DNA from: Pseudomonas viridiflava
GTDB lineage: Bacteria > Pseudomonadota > Gammaproteobacteria > Pseudomonadales > Pseudomonadaceae
Assembly: GCF_900582625.1 (NCBI RefSeq)
Contig: NZ_UTIQ01000084.1
Coordinates: 124,001 to 188,000, forward strand
Reading direction: 5' to 3'
Length of the DNA: 64,000 bases
The position numbers and the translations under genes were made by a program. How positions within the stretch are numbered: position 1 is the first letter of the stretch; the number at the start of each line of letters is the position of its first letter. Shown piece by piece: positions 57,989 through 64,000 of the stretch. The notes beneath the pieces are model-generated. The model saw only the letters and a list, made by a program, of their open reading frames with translations. It did not search any database and was not told the DNA's origin.

Positions 57989-59278
57989 CTAAAGCAGCGA
58001 AATATCTATCACAGCAGATACCCAGGACGACCGGGATATCGAATGCGATATGGAAGTTTGCCGCGTAGACACACATTTCGCTGCAGGATTCTTCACCCAA
58101 TAAATTACATTTTGACCAACAGGATTAAAATTTTCGACAACTGCTAAAATATATTCATCTTGATAATGTTCGGCTTGCTGCCATTCCCGTGCAGTCAACG
58201 AGGGAGAGCACAGCCCCAAAGAACTTTTTACTTCAATATGACGTCGCTGCCGTCCACGCTGGGCAAAAATGTCGTAGCCAAGCTGCTGACGGGCCACTAC
58301 ATATACATTCCAGCCTGAAAAAATCAATGCCGATGCGACATATTGCTCAGCCTCCCATCCTGTATTCACACCTGGAGGCGGAGTCGATGTCCCAATCAAG
58401 TTCGGTGTTGCCACAACAGGAGAAGTGACTGCCGCCTGTGCTTGAACCGGCACTGCTGGCACCGACACCACCCCCGCCATAGCCAAAGCAGCGGACTGTA
58501 CAACTCGCCGATTCAGCGGACTCTCCATCGAAGCATCGAAGTAGACTGCGATTTCTTGAGGTGAGAAATTGAAATCCACTGCAAACTCTTCAAGGGAAAC
58601 ACTAGACCTAGTACCGGTCACCAAACCCTGGGGCGCGTCATGATACAATGCAACAATTAGCGGGATAATTGGAATCCTGACTCCTGCCGGGGCCATGTAA
58701 GGAAGATAGTTACTAATATTTTGCAGATCCGTAACAGCATAGCCGTTGCCACCCGGATTAATTCGTAGCCATTTTCTATGGCCTTCACTCCGATATGTCG
58801 CCCCGGTAGGACATAAATTACATTTCCCATCCGCAAGACCAGCTCCAGGCCCAGGATGTAAGTACCTGCACTGCCTTCTGTCTTGATCAAGGAATGTTAG
58901 ACTAGATAGATCCGCAGTTGACGCATAGCAGCCTATACCTTTCTGAAGATTAAGATTATTTCGCCATGTATTCTGTGAACCAGAGTTACTCGGACCAATT
59001 AGCCCGGTACGAGCAAGATACGAACCCTCAAAGAGAGAAAGAACACAGTTATCAGCAGACCGGGATAACTTAGAATACACATCATCCAGCAGCAACTGAA
59101 ACAACTCAGTAGAAATGAACGAACCAGAGTACATACTTGGAATGCTGTTTTGGAAAAATTTCATCCCAAGAAAAAGTTGTATGAACCGCCCCTTAAACCC
59201 ACGACCAATCTGACGCTTATGCTCTTTAAGACACGCCAAAGCTTCACTATACAGCGCTTGATTATTCACCGGAATCAT
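57989..59278 (-). CDS. Putative restriction endonuclease with C-terminal DUF3883-like nuclease domain
   Basis: The product is 429 residues. The C-terminal domain (about 305–395) has Glu309 in GWEAEQ, Asp336 in LGYDIF and Glu349-Val-Lys351 in HIEVKSS, followed by LTAREWQQAEHYQDEYILAVVEN. That is the arrangement of the DUF3883/Mrr-like PD-(D/E)XK fold. Residues 260–305 are an Ala/Pro/Val-rich, presumably flexible linker. The N-terminal half (1–255) has a cysteine cluster (Cys137, Cys153, Cys156) and the segment QNTWRNNLNLQKGIGCYA; I do not recognise it, and it is the likely target-recognition part. It starts 48 bases after the cytosine methyltransferase stop on the same strand, as the last gene of the operon. 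Sequence specificity cannot be read from the sequence. Confidence 0.75.
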   Translation of the reverse strand: MIPVNNQALYSEALACLKEHKRQIGRGFKGRFIQLFLGMKFFQNSIPSMYSGSFISTELFQLLLDDVYSKLSRSADNCVLSLFEGSYLARTGLIGPSNSGSQNTWRNNLNLQKGIGCYASTADLSSLTFLDQDRRQCRYLHPGPGAGLADGKCNLCPTGATYRSEGHRKWLRINPGGNGYAVTDLQNISNYLPYMAPAGVRIPIIPLIVALYHDAPQGLVTGTRSSVSLEEFAVDFNFSPQEIAVYFDASMESPLNRRVVQSAALAMAGVVSVPAVPVQAQAAVTSPVVATPNLIGTSTPPPGVNTGWEAEQYVASALIFSGWNVYVVARQQLGYDIFAQRGRQRRHIEVKSSLGLCSPSLTAREWQQAEHYQDEYILAVVENFNPVGQNVIYWVKNPAAKCVSTRQTSISHSISRSSWVSAVIDISLL

Positions 59279-59326
59279 TTTTGAAGCCCAGCCCCTTGAT
59301 TAATCCAATATAAATAGAACAGTCGA

Positions 59327-60577
59327 TCAGAAAAAATCGAAGCGACCACCATTCGAAATCAACCGAAAGTATTCATCCGGAGATATAACCCCTCTCATCA
59401 GAGCCTGATAAGCACTCTTCGGACTATGCCGGTAAGGCTTCAAACTGCCGTCCTCTCCTGGGGCGAGCTCTGGCAAGTCGTCAATTGCTTCCTCTACAGA
59501 CACAGCCGCACATGCGGCTTCAGAATCTAGAGATGTTAAAGTAGACGGAGGAACCCAAGCAGGCGCATGCTTATTATGCTGCCCAACAATAATTACTCGT
59601 TTTCTTCGCTGAGGAATAGCATATTCATCTGTTGAGATCACTGCAGCGGATATTGATGGAACTACTGATGCAAAAGCCTTCCGAACAGCGGAAAAAACCT
59701 TTCCCCCCTGCATATTCAACAAACCTGTAACATTTTCAAAAACAAAACCATCTGGCTCAACCTTTTCTAAAAACCTAACGTAATCCCAAAAAAGATGATT
59801 ACGCGGGTCATCCATAGTCCGCCGGCTACCTGCGGTTGAAAAACCTTGACACGGTGGCCCCCCCAACACCCAGAGCGGCTCGCCAGCTCTACGAGACTCC
59901 ATTGCAATCGAAACAAGCTGATCAAATATTTCCGGACTAGTAATACTCCCGACAACTACACGCGGATGTATATTTCGAGCATAAGTACTCAGGAATTTAG
60001 GCTCAATATCATTAGCAACAATAGGTGTCCAACCAGCCCATTTAAATCCTAGCCCCATACCGCCAGCACCAGAGAAAAGGTCAATATACGAGCCTTTCCC
60101 CTTCAAGCTCATTGCAATTTGGTAAGCCATTAGAGGAGGTACTGCGTTCCCAATTTGAGTACACACCGCTCCCTGCCCACCAAGAAATTCGAAACTGTCG
60201 GGAAAGCTCTGAAACCTAGCAGCCTCACGCTGAGAAATAACACGATCCTGAAGATGGTGGATATGACAACCATTACCTGGACGATTAAAATATGTATTAA
60301 TTGTATAGGAGGGCATATCTCTGCGAAGGCGGCCATAGTAAGTAGATCGACTACCCTCTCCTCGCTTGAAGCTCTCACGTATTTGATCTAGACGTCGAGA
60401 TGGTATCGAGTCAGGTATGTGCTTCCAATTCCCGCCCTCAGGAACCGCATAAACCATTTGCATATCAAGAGCGCTTAGCCGAGCACTACAATGGTTGAAT
60501 ATCGTCACATTCCTAGTGCGCTCCCCCACCTCCTCTCTTTGAAATAGCTCAGCACCCAACTCCTGACTAACACCCAT
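59327..60577 (-). CDS. Circularly permuted DNA cytosine-5 methyltransferase
   Basis: All key C5-methyltransferase motifs are present but in rotated order. With the start at ATG 60577 (416 residues; GAGGAG 11 bases upstream; a GTG four codons earlier sits too close to the Shine-Dalgarno), the order is: recognition-domain-like region about 23–100 (NHCSARLS, VPEGGNWKHIP, TINTYFNRPGNG), motif IX REAARFQSFPD (117–127), X QIGNAVPP (141–148), I DLFSGAGGMGLGF (166–178), IV GGPPCQGFS with catalytic Cys243, VI ENVTGL (281–286) and VIII QRRKRVIIVG (323–332). The tail (VSVEEAIDDLPELAPGE…YQALMRG) is what normally precedes the recognition domain. M.BssHII and the Alw26I/Esp3I-type enzymes are known natural permutants. 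It starts five bases after the adenine methyltransferase stop. Confidence 0.93.
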   Translation of the reverse strand: MGVSQELGAELFQREEVGERTRNVTIFNHCSARLSALDMQMVYAVPEGGNWKHIPDSIPSRRLDQIRESFKRGEGSRSTYYGRLRRDMPSYTINTYFNRPGNGCHIHHLQDRVISQREAARFQSFPDSFEFLGGQGAVCTQIGNAVPPLMAYQIAMSLKGKGSYIDLFSGAGGMGLGFKWAGWTPIVANDIEPKFLSTYARNIHPRVVVGSITSPEIFDQLVSIAMESRRAGEPLWVLGGPPCQGFSTAGSRRTMDDPRNHLFWDYVRFLEKVEPDGFVFENVTGLLNMQGGKVFSAVRKAFASVVPSISAAVISTDEYAIPQRRKRVIIVGQHNKHAPAWVPPSTLTSLDSEAACAAVSVEEAIDDLPELAPGEDGSLKPYRHSPKSAYQALMRGVISPDEYFRLISNGGRFDFF

Positions 60578-60582
60578 TTTTA

Positions 60583-62223
60583 TTAACACTCCTCAAAGGC
60601 GATGGATCTTTTCGCCTTTTCCTCCGGATCAAGCTTCGGAAAGAAATCTAAAATCATTGCATATTCGCTTAGCGTAAGCCTATAGACACGACGAGCCACA
60701 TATGCATCTATAGTAAGTTCAGAGTTCTCATCGCCCTCCATGGCAAGATCAACAAGCCTCTGCAGCATCTCTTCATGCCTGAGTTGCTCCACACCAGGCA
60801 ACGGCACTTTTCGAAGAGCGCTTAAAGATACATGCCCTGTGGCAAGGTAAGCACGTAATATAAACTCAAAAACTGTTGAATTCATAATCCCCAGGAGCGC
60901 TCTTGTAGCCCCCTTATTGCCATCTGAAAATAGCGCGACTCCCAAAGAATTGCCTAAAACCCAACCCGGAGGAACTATAGTTGCAACAACTCTACGCTTC
61001 TGGCTAGGCCGAGAGACATCTCTCCATGCAATCCGCTCGTACTTTATTGAATTCGGCGGCCCCCAATTCTGCTTATGAATACCCAAGGTTGGGAGCTCCT
61101 TGATTTTGTAGCGATCGATCATTCGCCCTTTAAGAAAAGGATGCGCTCCACGAGACAACGGAAGTAGCCAAGAGCCACTGCCCGTCTCATCAACTTCGCG
61201 ACCAGCCCAAAAGGTGGAATCAGAACTTGACTCCATTTCAGCCCACAATGGAAAGCGCGACACTAGCTCAGATATCAGACGAGCTCCGCTAGCACCAAAC
61301 GACACAGGCAAGACAAACCCCGTACTGGAAAGGCGCTCAAAATCTAGACTTACAGCCACTTGTTCTAACTTCTCTGCACAAGCGGAGAATGAATTTATCA
61401 AAACGACCTCAGGCGCTCGTTGATTAACCTCTGCAACAATCGTAACGGAAGGCACATCCGCGCTTTCAAACAACTTAGCCTCGGCTGGATAATACGCTAT
61501 ATCCCTAACGGCGTGATCAACAAGCAAGTGTTCTCTAACTTGAGAGGACTGATCATCTGCCAAGACGCTGGCGGGCAACACGATACCTACCACACCACCC
61601 GAACGTGAAAGACCCAGGCTTAATTCAAGCCCTACCCTTGAAAGATTTGTACCCCACCCAGCAAACTTACGACGCGGCTGAGAGCGGGGATAATTATCTG
61701 CCAGCCATAAGTCGTAAGATTTCATACTAGAAATATAAGAAATCTTAGATTCCGCCTCTAAAACTCGCGTCTCTCGACGATCAGGTTTTAACAGCTCCCA
61801 AGGGGGATTAGTTATCACGATATCAAAGTCGGAAAGTCTAGACTTTCCTTCTTTAAAGGCATCACCAACTTTGAAATTACACTCAACCTCTATTCCGCGA
61901 TTACGAAGCAGCTCTAGGCTCGTTCTGGCCACACTGAAATCGGCGCCATCTAGGTCCCATAACTCCATACGCCACGAGCATGGGGGCAGACATTGCTGCC
62001 CCCAAGCTTCCAACAGCCACACAAGCAGGCGCCCATCGCCCCCAAATGGATCAATAGCGCTAATGCGCTCGGGGGCATTGTTAGAGGCTGCAAATGTGCT
62101 CGCAACTACGCTAGCGAGCCGGCGCCCGACCGGCTCACCTGTGTAGTAGCGACCAGATGCCTTCTTAAAAAACGCTTGGGCTGGCACTGCTTCTGTTATG
62201 CGAATGTTTTTTAAGTGGAGCAC
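60583..62223 (-). CDS. Adenine-specific DNA methyltransferase (NPPW type)
   Basis: The product is 546 residues from a GTG at 62223 with GGAAA just upstream. Motif X-like GRYYTGEPVG lies at 24–33, SAM-binding motif I AIDPFGGDG at 56–64 and catalytic NPPW at 139–142; the order X–I–IV is that of gamma-class N6-adenine methyltransferases. A large C-terminal part (about 200–546) with FLKGRMIDRYKI and a late GIMNSTVFEFILRAYLATGH segment resembles recognition domains of type IIS/IIG-style enzymes. First gene of the island operon, five bases ahead of the C5 methyltransferase. It probably modifies the strand opposite the m5C site; N4-cytosine specificity is less likely given NPPW. Confidence 0.88.
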   Translation of the reverse strand: MLHLKNIRITEAVPAQAFFKKASGRYYTGEPVGRRLASVVASTFAASNNAPERISAIDPFGGDGRLLVWLLEAWGQQCLPPCSWRMELWDLDGADFSVARTSLELLRNRGIEVECNFKVGDAFKEGKSRLSDFDIVITNPPWELLKPDRRETRVLEAESKISYISSMKSYDLWLADNYPRSQPRRKFAGWGTNLSRVGLELSLGLSRSGGVVGIVLPASVLADDQSSQVREHLLVDHAVRDIAYYPAEAKLFESADVPSVTIVAEVNQRAPEVVLINSFSACAEKLEQVAVSLDFERLSSTGFVLPVSFGASGARLISELVSRFPLWAEMESSSDSTFWAGREVDETGSGSWLLPLSRGAHPFLKGRMIDRYKIKELPTLGIHKQNWGPPNSIKYERIAWRDVSRPSQKRRVVATIVPPGWVLGNSLGVALFSDGNKGATRALLGIMNSTVFEFILRAYLATGHVSLSALRKVPLPGVEQLRHEEMLQRLVDLAMEGDENSELTIDAYVARRVYRLTLSEYAMILDFFPKLDPEEKAKRSIAFEEC

Positions 62224-62364
62224 GAGCTTTCCATAACATGATCGTCCGAACAGGGATCGTCAGGCCCCCAAAGCTGCGACAAACCAGGCGCACAGGGGCA
62301 AACTATCAACCGCACTCTCTCAGGAGCTGCGCCTCCCAGTGCAACCTTGGAGGAGTGAAAGCCG

Positions 62365-62598
62365 ATGATTCTATACGATGGAAGGATCTCAGCGGCGGCC
62401 CTCCATCACCTCCCGCTCCCCTCACAGTTTCGCGGCTTGGATAGCGCCATCAGAGAAGCCGGCTTGTCCAAGCCTCGCAAACCCGAGCGCAGCCGAGAGG
62501 TACTGGGCCTCTCTGAGCTGTTGAAAAAAAGTAGTGCCACAGTAGCTACACTGTTGACTGCCGATCGAGGAGCTAGCGGTACAGTGCCCAGTTTCTGA
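62365..62598 (+). CDS. Small unassigned ORF at the island's right end
   Basis: A 77-residue frame begins at ATG 62365, nine bases after an excellent ribosome site (GGAGGAG at 62349–62355). The product is neutral to basic and has no recognised domain; its second half (LGLSELLKKSSATVATLLTA) could form two helices. It is divergent from the methyltransferase operon, in the place where some restriction-modification systems keep a controller gene, but no helix-turn-helix can be claimed. It may be a chance frame or a decayed recombinase piece. The surrounding 62224–62705 shows nothing else. Confidence 0.3.
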   Translation: MILYDGRISAAALHHLPLPSQFRGLDSAIREAGLSKPRKPERSREVLGLSELLKKSSATVATLLTADRGASGTVPSF

Positions 62599-62705
62599 CA
62601 CTTTCGCAAAATTGCGCTCAACACAGTGACCGCGCTGCTTTCAGCTCAATGCACCTGCGCTAAGCTACGCCCGATTTCACTGGCCTTGCAGCGTTTCCAG
62701 CCAAT

Positions 62706-62791
62706 TCATAATCCCTTGGTCCACGGTTCAAGTCCGTGTGGGCCCACCAAAATGAGAAAGCCGCGCTTAATGCGCGGCTTTTTCGTTTCTG
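62706..62791 (+). repeat. Right direct repeat (attR-like): partial tRNA plus terminator
   Basis: 62706–62749 repeats the last 44 bases of the tRNA with two changes (one in the anticodon stem side, one in the T loop, TTCAAGT for TTCGAGT), and 62757–62791 repeats the terminator and TTTCGTTTCTG. There is no 5' tRNA half, so this is not a working tRNA. Confidence 0.85.
62757..62783. terminator. Terminator hairpin in the right repeat
   Basis: AAAGCCGCGC (62757–62766), loop TTAAT, GCGCGGCTTT and more T. It is now 45 bases downstream of the convergent ABC ATPase gene and may end that operon as well. Confidence 0.8.
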
Positions 62792-62828
62792 CAGATCTCT
62801 CCAGCCTTCGTCCCTTCCGGCTTCCTAG

Positions 62829-63629
62829 TCACCCTACAAAGCCCACATTCCTCTCCGCCCACGTCGCCAAAAAGCTTTTCAACAGCGCCGACTGCGGCCG
62901 GTTGAACAGGTCCGCTGGCGCTCCTTGTTCTTCGATCATTCCATTTGCCAAGAACACCACCTTGTCGGCTACCTGCGCGGCAAAGCCCATTTCGTGGGTG
63001 ACGATGACCATGGTCATGCCATCGGCGGCGAGGGTGCGCATGACTTTTAGCACTTCGCCGACCAGTTCCGGGTCGAGCGCTGAGGTGGGTTCGTCGAAGA
63101 GCATGATTCTCGGCTCGCGGCCAAGCGCCCGGGCGATGGCGACGCGTTGTTGCTGGCCGCCTGAAAGGGTGTTGGGGTAGGCGTCGATTTTGTGAGCCAT
63201 GCCGACTTTGTCCAAGACTGCGAGGGCTTTGGCCTTGGCGGTTGCGGCGTCCATGCGGCTGACTAGGCGCAGGGGTGCCATGACGTTTTCGAGCACGGTT
63301 TTGTGCGGCCACAGGTTGAATTGCTGGAACACCATGACGACGTTGGCGAGGTCTTTTTGCACGACCCATTCGGGAAGCCGGGTGAGGTTGCCGGCAGGGT
63401 CGGAGCCGTAACCGATCAGCCGACCCTGCACTTGCACTTCGCCGCCGTCGTAGGTTTCAAGAAAGTCGATGCAGCGCAGCAGGGTGCTTTTGCCCGAGCC
63501 TGAGCCGCCGATGATGCACATCACTTCGCCTTTGTGCACATCCAGACTGATGCCTTTGAGCACGGCATTGCTGCCGAAGCTTTTCTTTACGTCCACCAGT
63601 TTGATGACCGGTTTGCCTAGTTCACGCAT
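62829..63629 (-). CDS. Polar amino-acid ABC transporter ATP-binding protein
   Basis: The product is 266 residues of the HisP/GlnQ type. Walker A is GGSGSGKST (41–49), the Q loop is in [17 protein letters not shown], the signature LSGGQQQR, Walker [13 protein letters not shown] and the switch His in VTHEMGFA. It energises import of an amino acid or related small amine. It follows the permease gene by nine bases on the same strand. The substrate cannot be told without the binding protein, which is outside the window. Confidence 0.93.
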   Translation of the reverse strand: MRELGKPVIKLVDVKKSFGSNAVLKGISLDVHKGEVMCIIGGSGSGKSTLLRCIDFLETYDGGEVQVQGRLIGYGSDPAGNLTRLPEWVVQKDLANVVMVFQQFNLWPHKTVLENVMAPLRLVSRMDAATAKAKALAVLDKVGMAHKIDAYPNTLSGGQQQRVAIARALGREPRIMLFDEPTSALDPELVGEVLKVMRTLAADGMTMVIVTHEMGFAAQVADKVVFLANGMIEEQGAPADLFNRPQSALLKSFLATWAERNVGFVG

Positions 63630-63638
63630 GCAATATCC

Positions 63639-64000
63639 TCAGGTTCCAGGCAGGTAACGCCGGGTGCGCCGTTCCAGCAGCCGTGCGGTGCGCGCCAGTG
63701 CGAAGGTGATCAGCCAGTAGGTAAGGCCTAGAAACAGGTAGGGCTCGATAAAGGAAAAGGTCTCGGTGGACATGCGGCTGGCGGCGCTCATCATTTCCGG
63801 CACGGTGATGATTGAGAGAATGGCCGACTCCTTCACTAGCAAAATGGTCTGGTTGACGATCGACGGCAGGATCAGGCCGAGCATGTGGGGCAGTTTTACG
63901 TGGGTCAGTACTTGCCAGCGGGAAAATCCCAGGTCGCGGGCGGCCTCGATTTGCCCTGGCGGTACGCTCAAGAAACCGCCGCGAAAGATTTCTGCGAAGT
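63639..64000 (-). CDS. Polar amino-acid ABC transporter permease, N-terminus beyond window
   Basis: The reading frame is open to the right edge, so the N-terminal part is missing; 120 residues are visible. FAEIFRGGFLSVPPGQIEAA and the EAA-loop DLGFSRWQVLTHVKLP mark a HisMQ-family membrane subunit, followed by hydrophobic segments (LGLILPSIVNQTILLV and LFLGLTYWLITFALA). The loop contacts the ATPase encoded just downstream. A TTG at 63971 that could serve as a start is internal to the conserved region and is not the real one. Confidence 0.92.
   Translation of the reverse strand, partial: FAEIFRGGFLSVPPGQIEAARDLGFSRWQVLTHVKLPHMLGLILPSIVNQTILLVKESAILSIITVPEMMSAASRMSTETFSFIEPYLFLGLTYWLITFALARTARLLERRTRRYLPGT

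Larger units (their letters stand above)
56797..62749. mobile_element. tRNA-bounded genomic island carrying a restriction-modification operon
   Basis: About 5.95 kb lies between the direct repeats. It holds a NERD protein on the plus strand and a three-gene methyltransferase/nuclease operon on the minus strand, which is clearly richer in A and T than the flanking core genes (runs such as CAAATATTTCCGG and ATAATAGGTG against GC-rich neighbours). The flanks are ordinary core genes. No integrase, excisionase or transposase frame is visible, so it is either a remnant or is moved by an enzyme encoded elsewhere. Its exact ends depend on which repeat is ancestral. Confidence 0.65.

Noticed and set aside
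62706..62749. Second tRNA gene at the right end of the island
   Set aside because: Only the 3' half is present; the acceptor 5' strand, D arm and half of the anticodon arm are missing.
56797..62749. Integrase or transposase in the island
   Set aside because: All substantial frames were read; none has the tyrosine-recombinase R…HxxR…Y or DDE-type signature. The 77-codon frame at 62365 is too short and has no match by eye.

Overview
The window looks like a chromosomal segment of a Pseudomonas, most likely the P. fluorescens/putida side of the genus. It carries the core run amgK/murU – lptD-surA-pdxA-rsmA-apaG-apaH-glpE – prkA-yeaH-spoVR – cca – folK/folB – plsY – tsaD – rpsU-dnaG-rpoD – tRNA(CAU). 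As I recall, this is the order of the PA0576–PA0601 region of P. aeruginosa. The 'GTAGGAGCGAGCTTGCTCGCGAA'-type REP palindromes are also typical of Pseudomonas.

Layout. (1) 1–819: the N-terminal part of a DUF2235/Tle1-like alpha/beta hydrolase that runs off the left edge. (2) 1.06–22.3 kb, all on the minus strand: an OmpR-type response regulator, an exceptionally large two-partner-secretion exoprotein (TpsA, about 6000 residues), its outer-membrane transporter TpsB and a SapC-family protein, closed by a terminator. (3) 22.3–24.0 kb: no genes, but seven tandem copies of a 199/215-bp unit, each bounded by inverted palindromes, followed by a REP doublet. (4) 24.0–27.1 kb: a sensor kinase and NarL-type regulator in the position of agtS-agtR. 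(5) 27.2–56.7 kb: conserved housekeeping genes for MurNAc recycling (amgK-murU), LPS export and outer-membrane protein folding (lptD, surA), PLP synthesis, ribosome maturation, Ap4A hydrolysis, the PrkA stress kinase cluster, CCA addition, folate, phospholipid and t6A synthesis. The macromolecular-synthesis operon rpsU-dnaG-rpoD and a large periplasmic-sensor GGDEF/EAL protein follow. (6) 56.7–62.8 kb: a tRNA-bounded genomic island. (7) 62.8–64.0 kb: the end of an amino-acid ABC transporter operon, cut by the right edge.

The most interesting accessory locus is the island. The 3' part of the tRNA and its terminator are duplicated about 6 kb downstream. Between the copies lie a NERD/zinc-finger protein and an AT-richer, minus-strand operon of three genes: an adenine-type DNA methyltransferase, a naturally circularly permuted cytosine-5 methyltransferase (motifs IX-X precede I-VIII), and a nuclease with a DUF3883-like PD-(D/E)XK domain joined by an Ala/Pro-rich linker to an unrecognised N-terminal half. 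One m5C and one m6A methyltransferase with a modular nuclease suggest a restriction-modification system with an asymmetric target, as in the Alw26I/Eco31I/Esp3I group. Here the cleavage domain would be PD-(D/E)XK rather than HNH. No integrase is present, so the element looks non-autonomous or decayed.

All calls come from reading the sequence and from remembered family knowledge. No database search was run.
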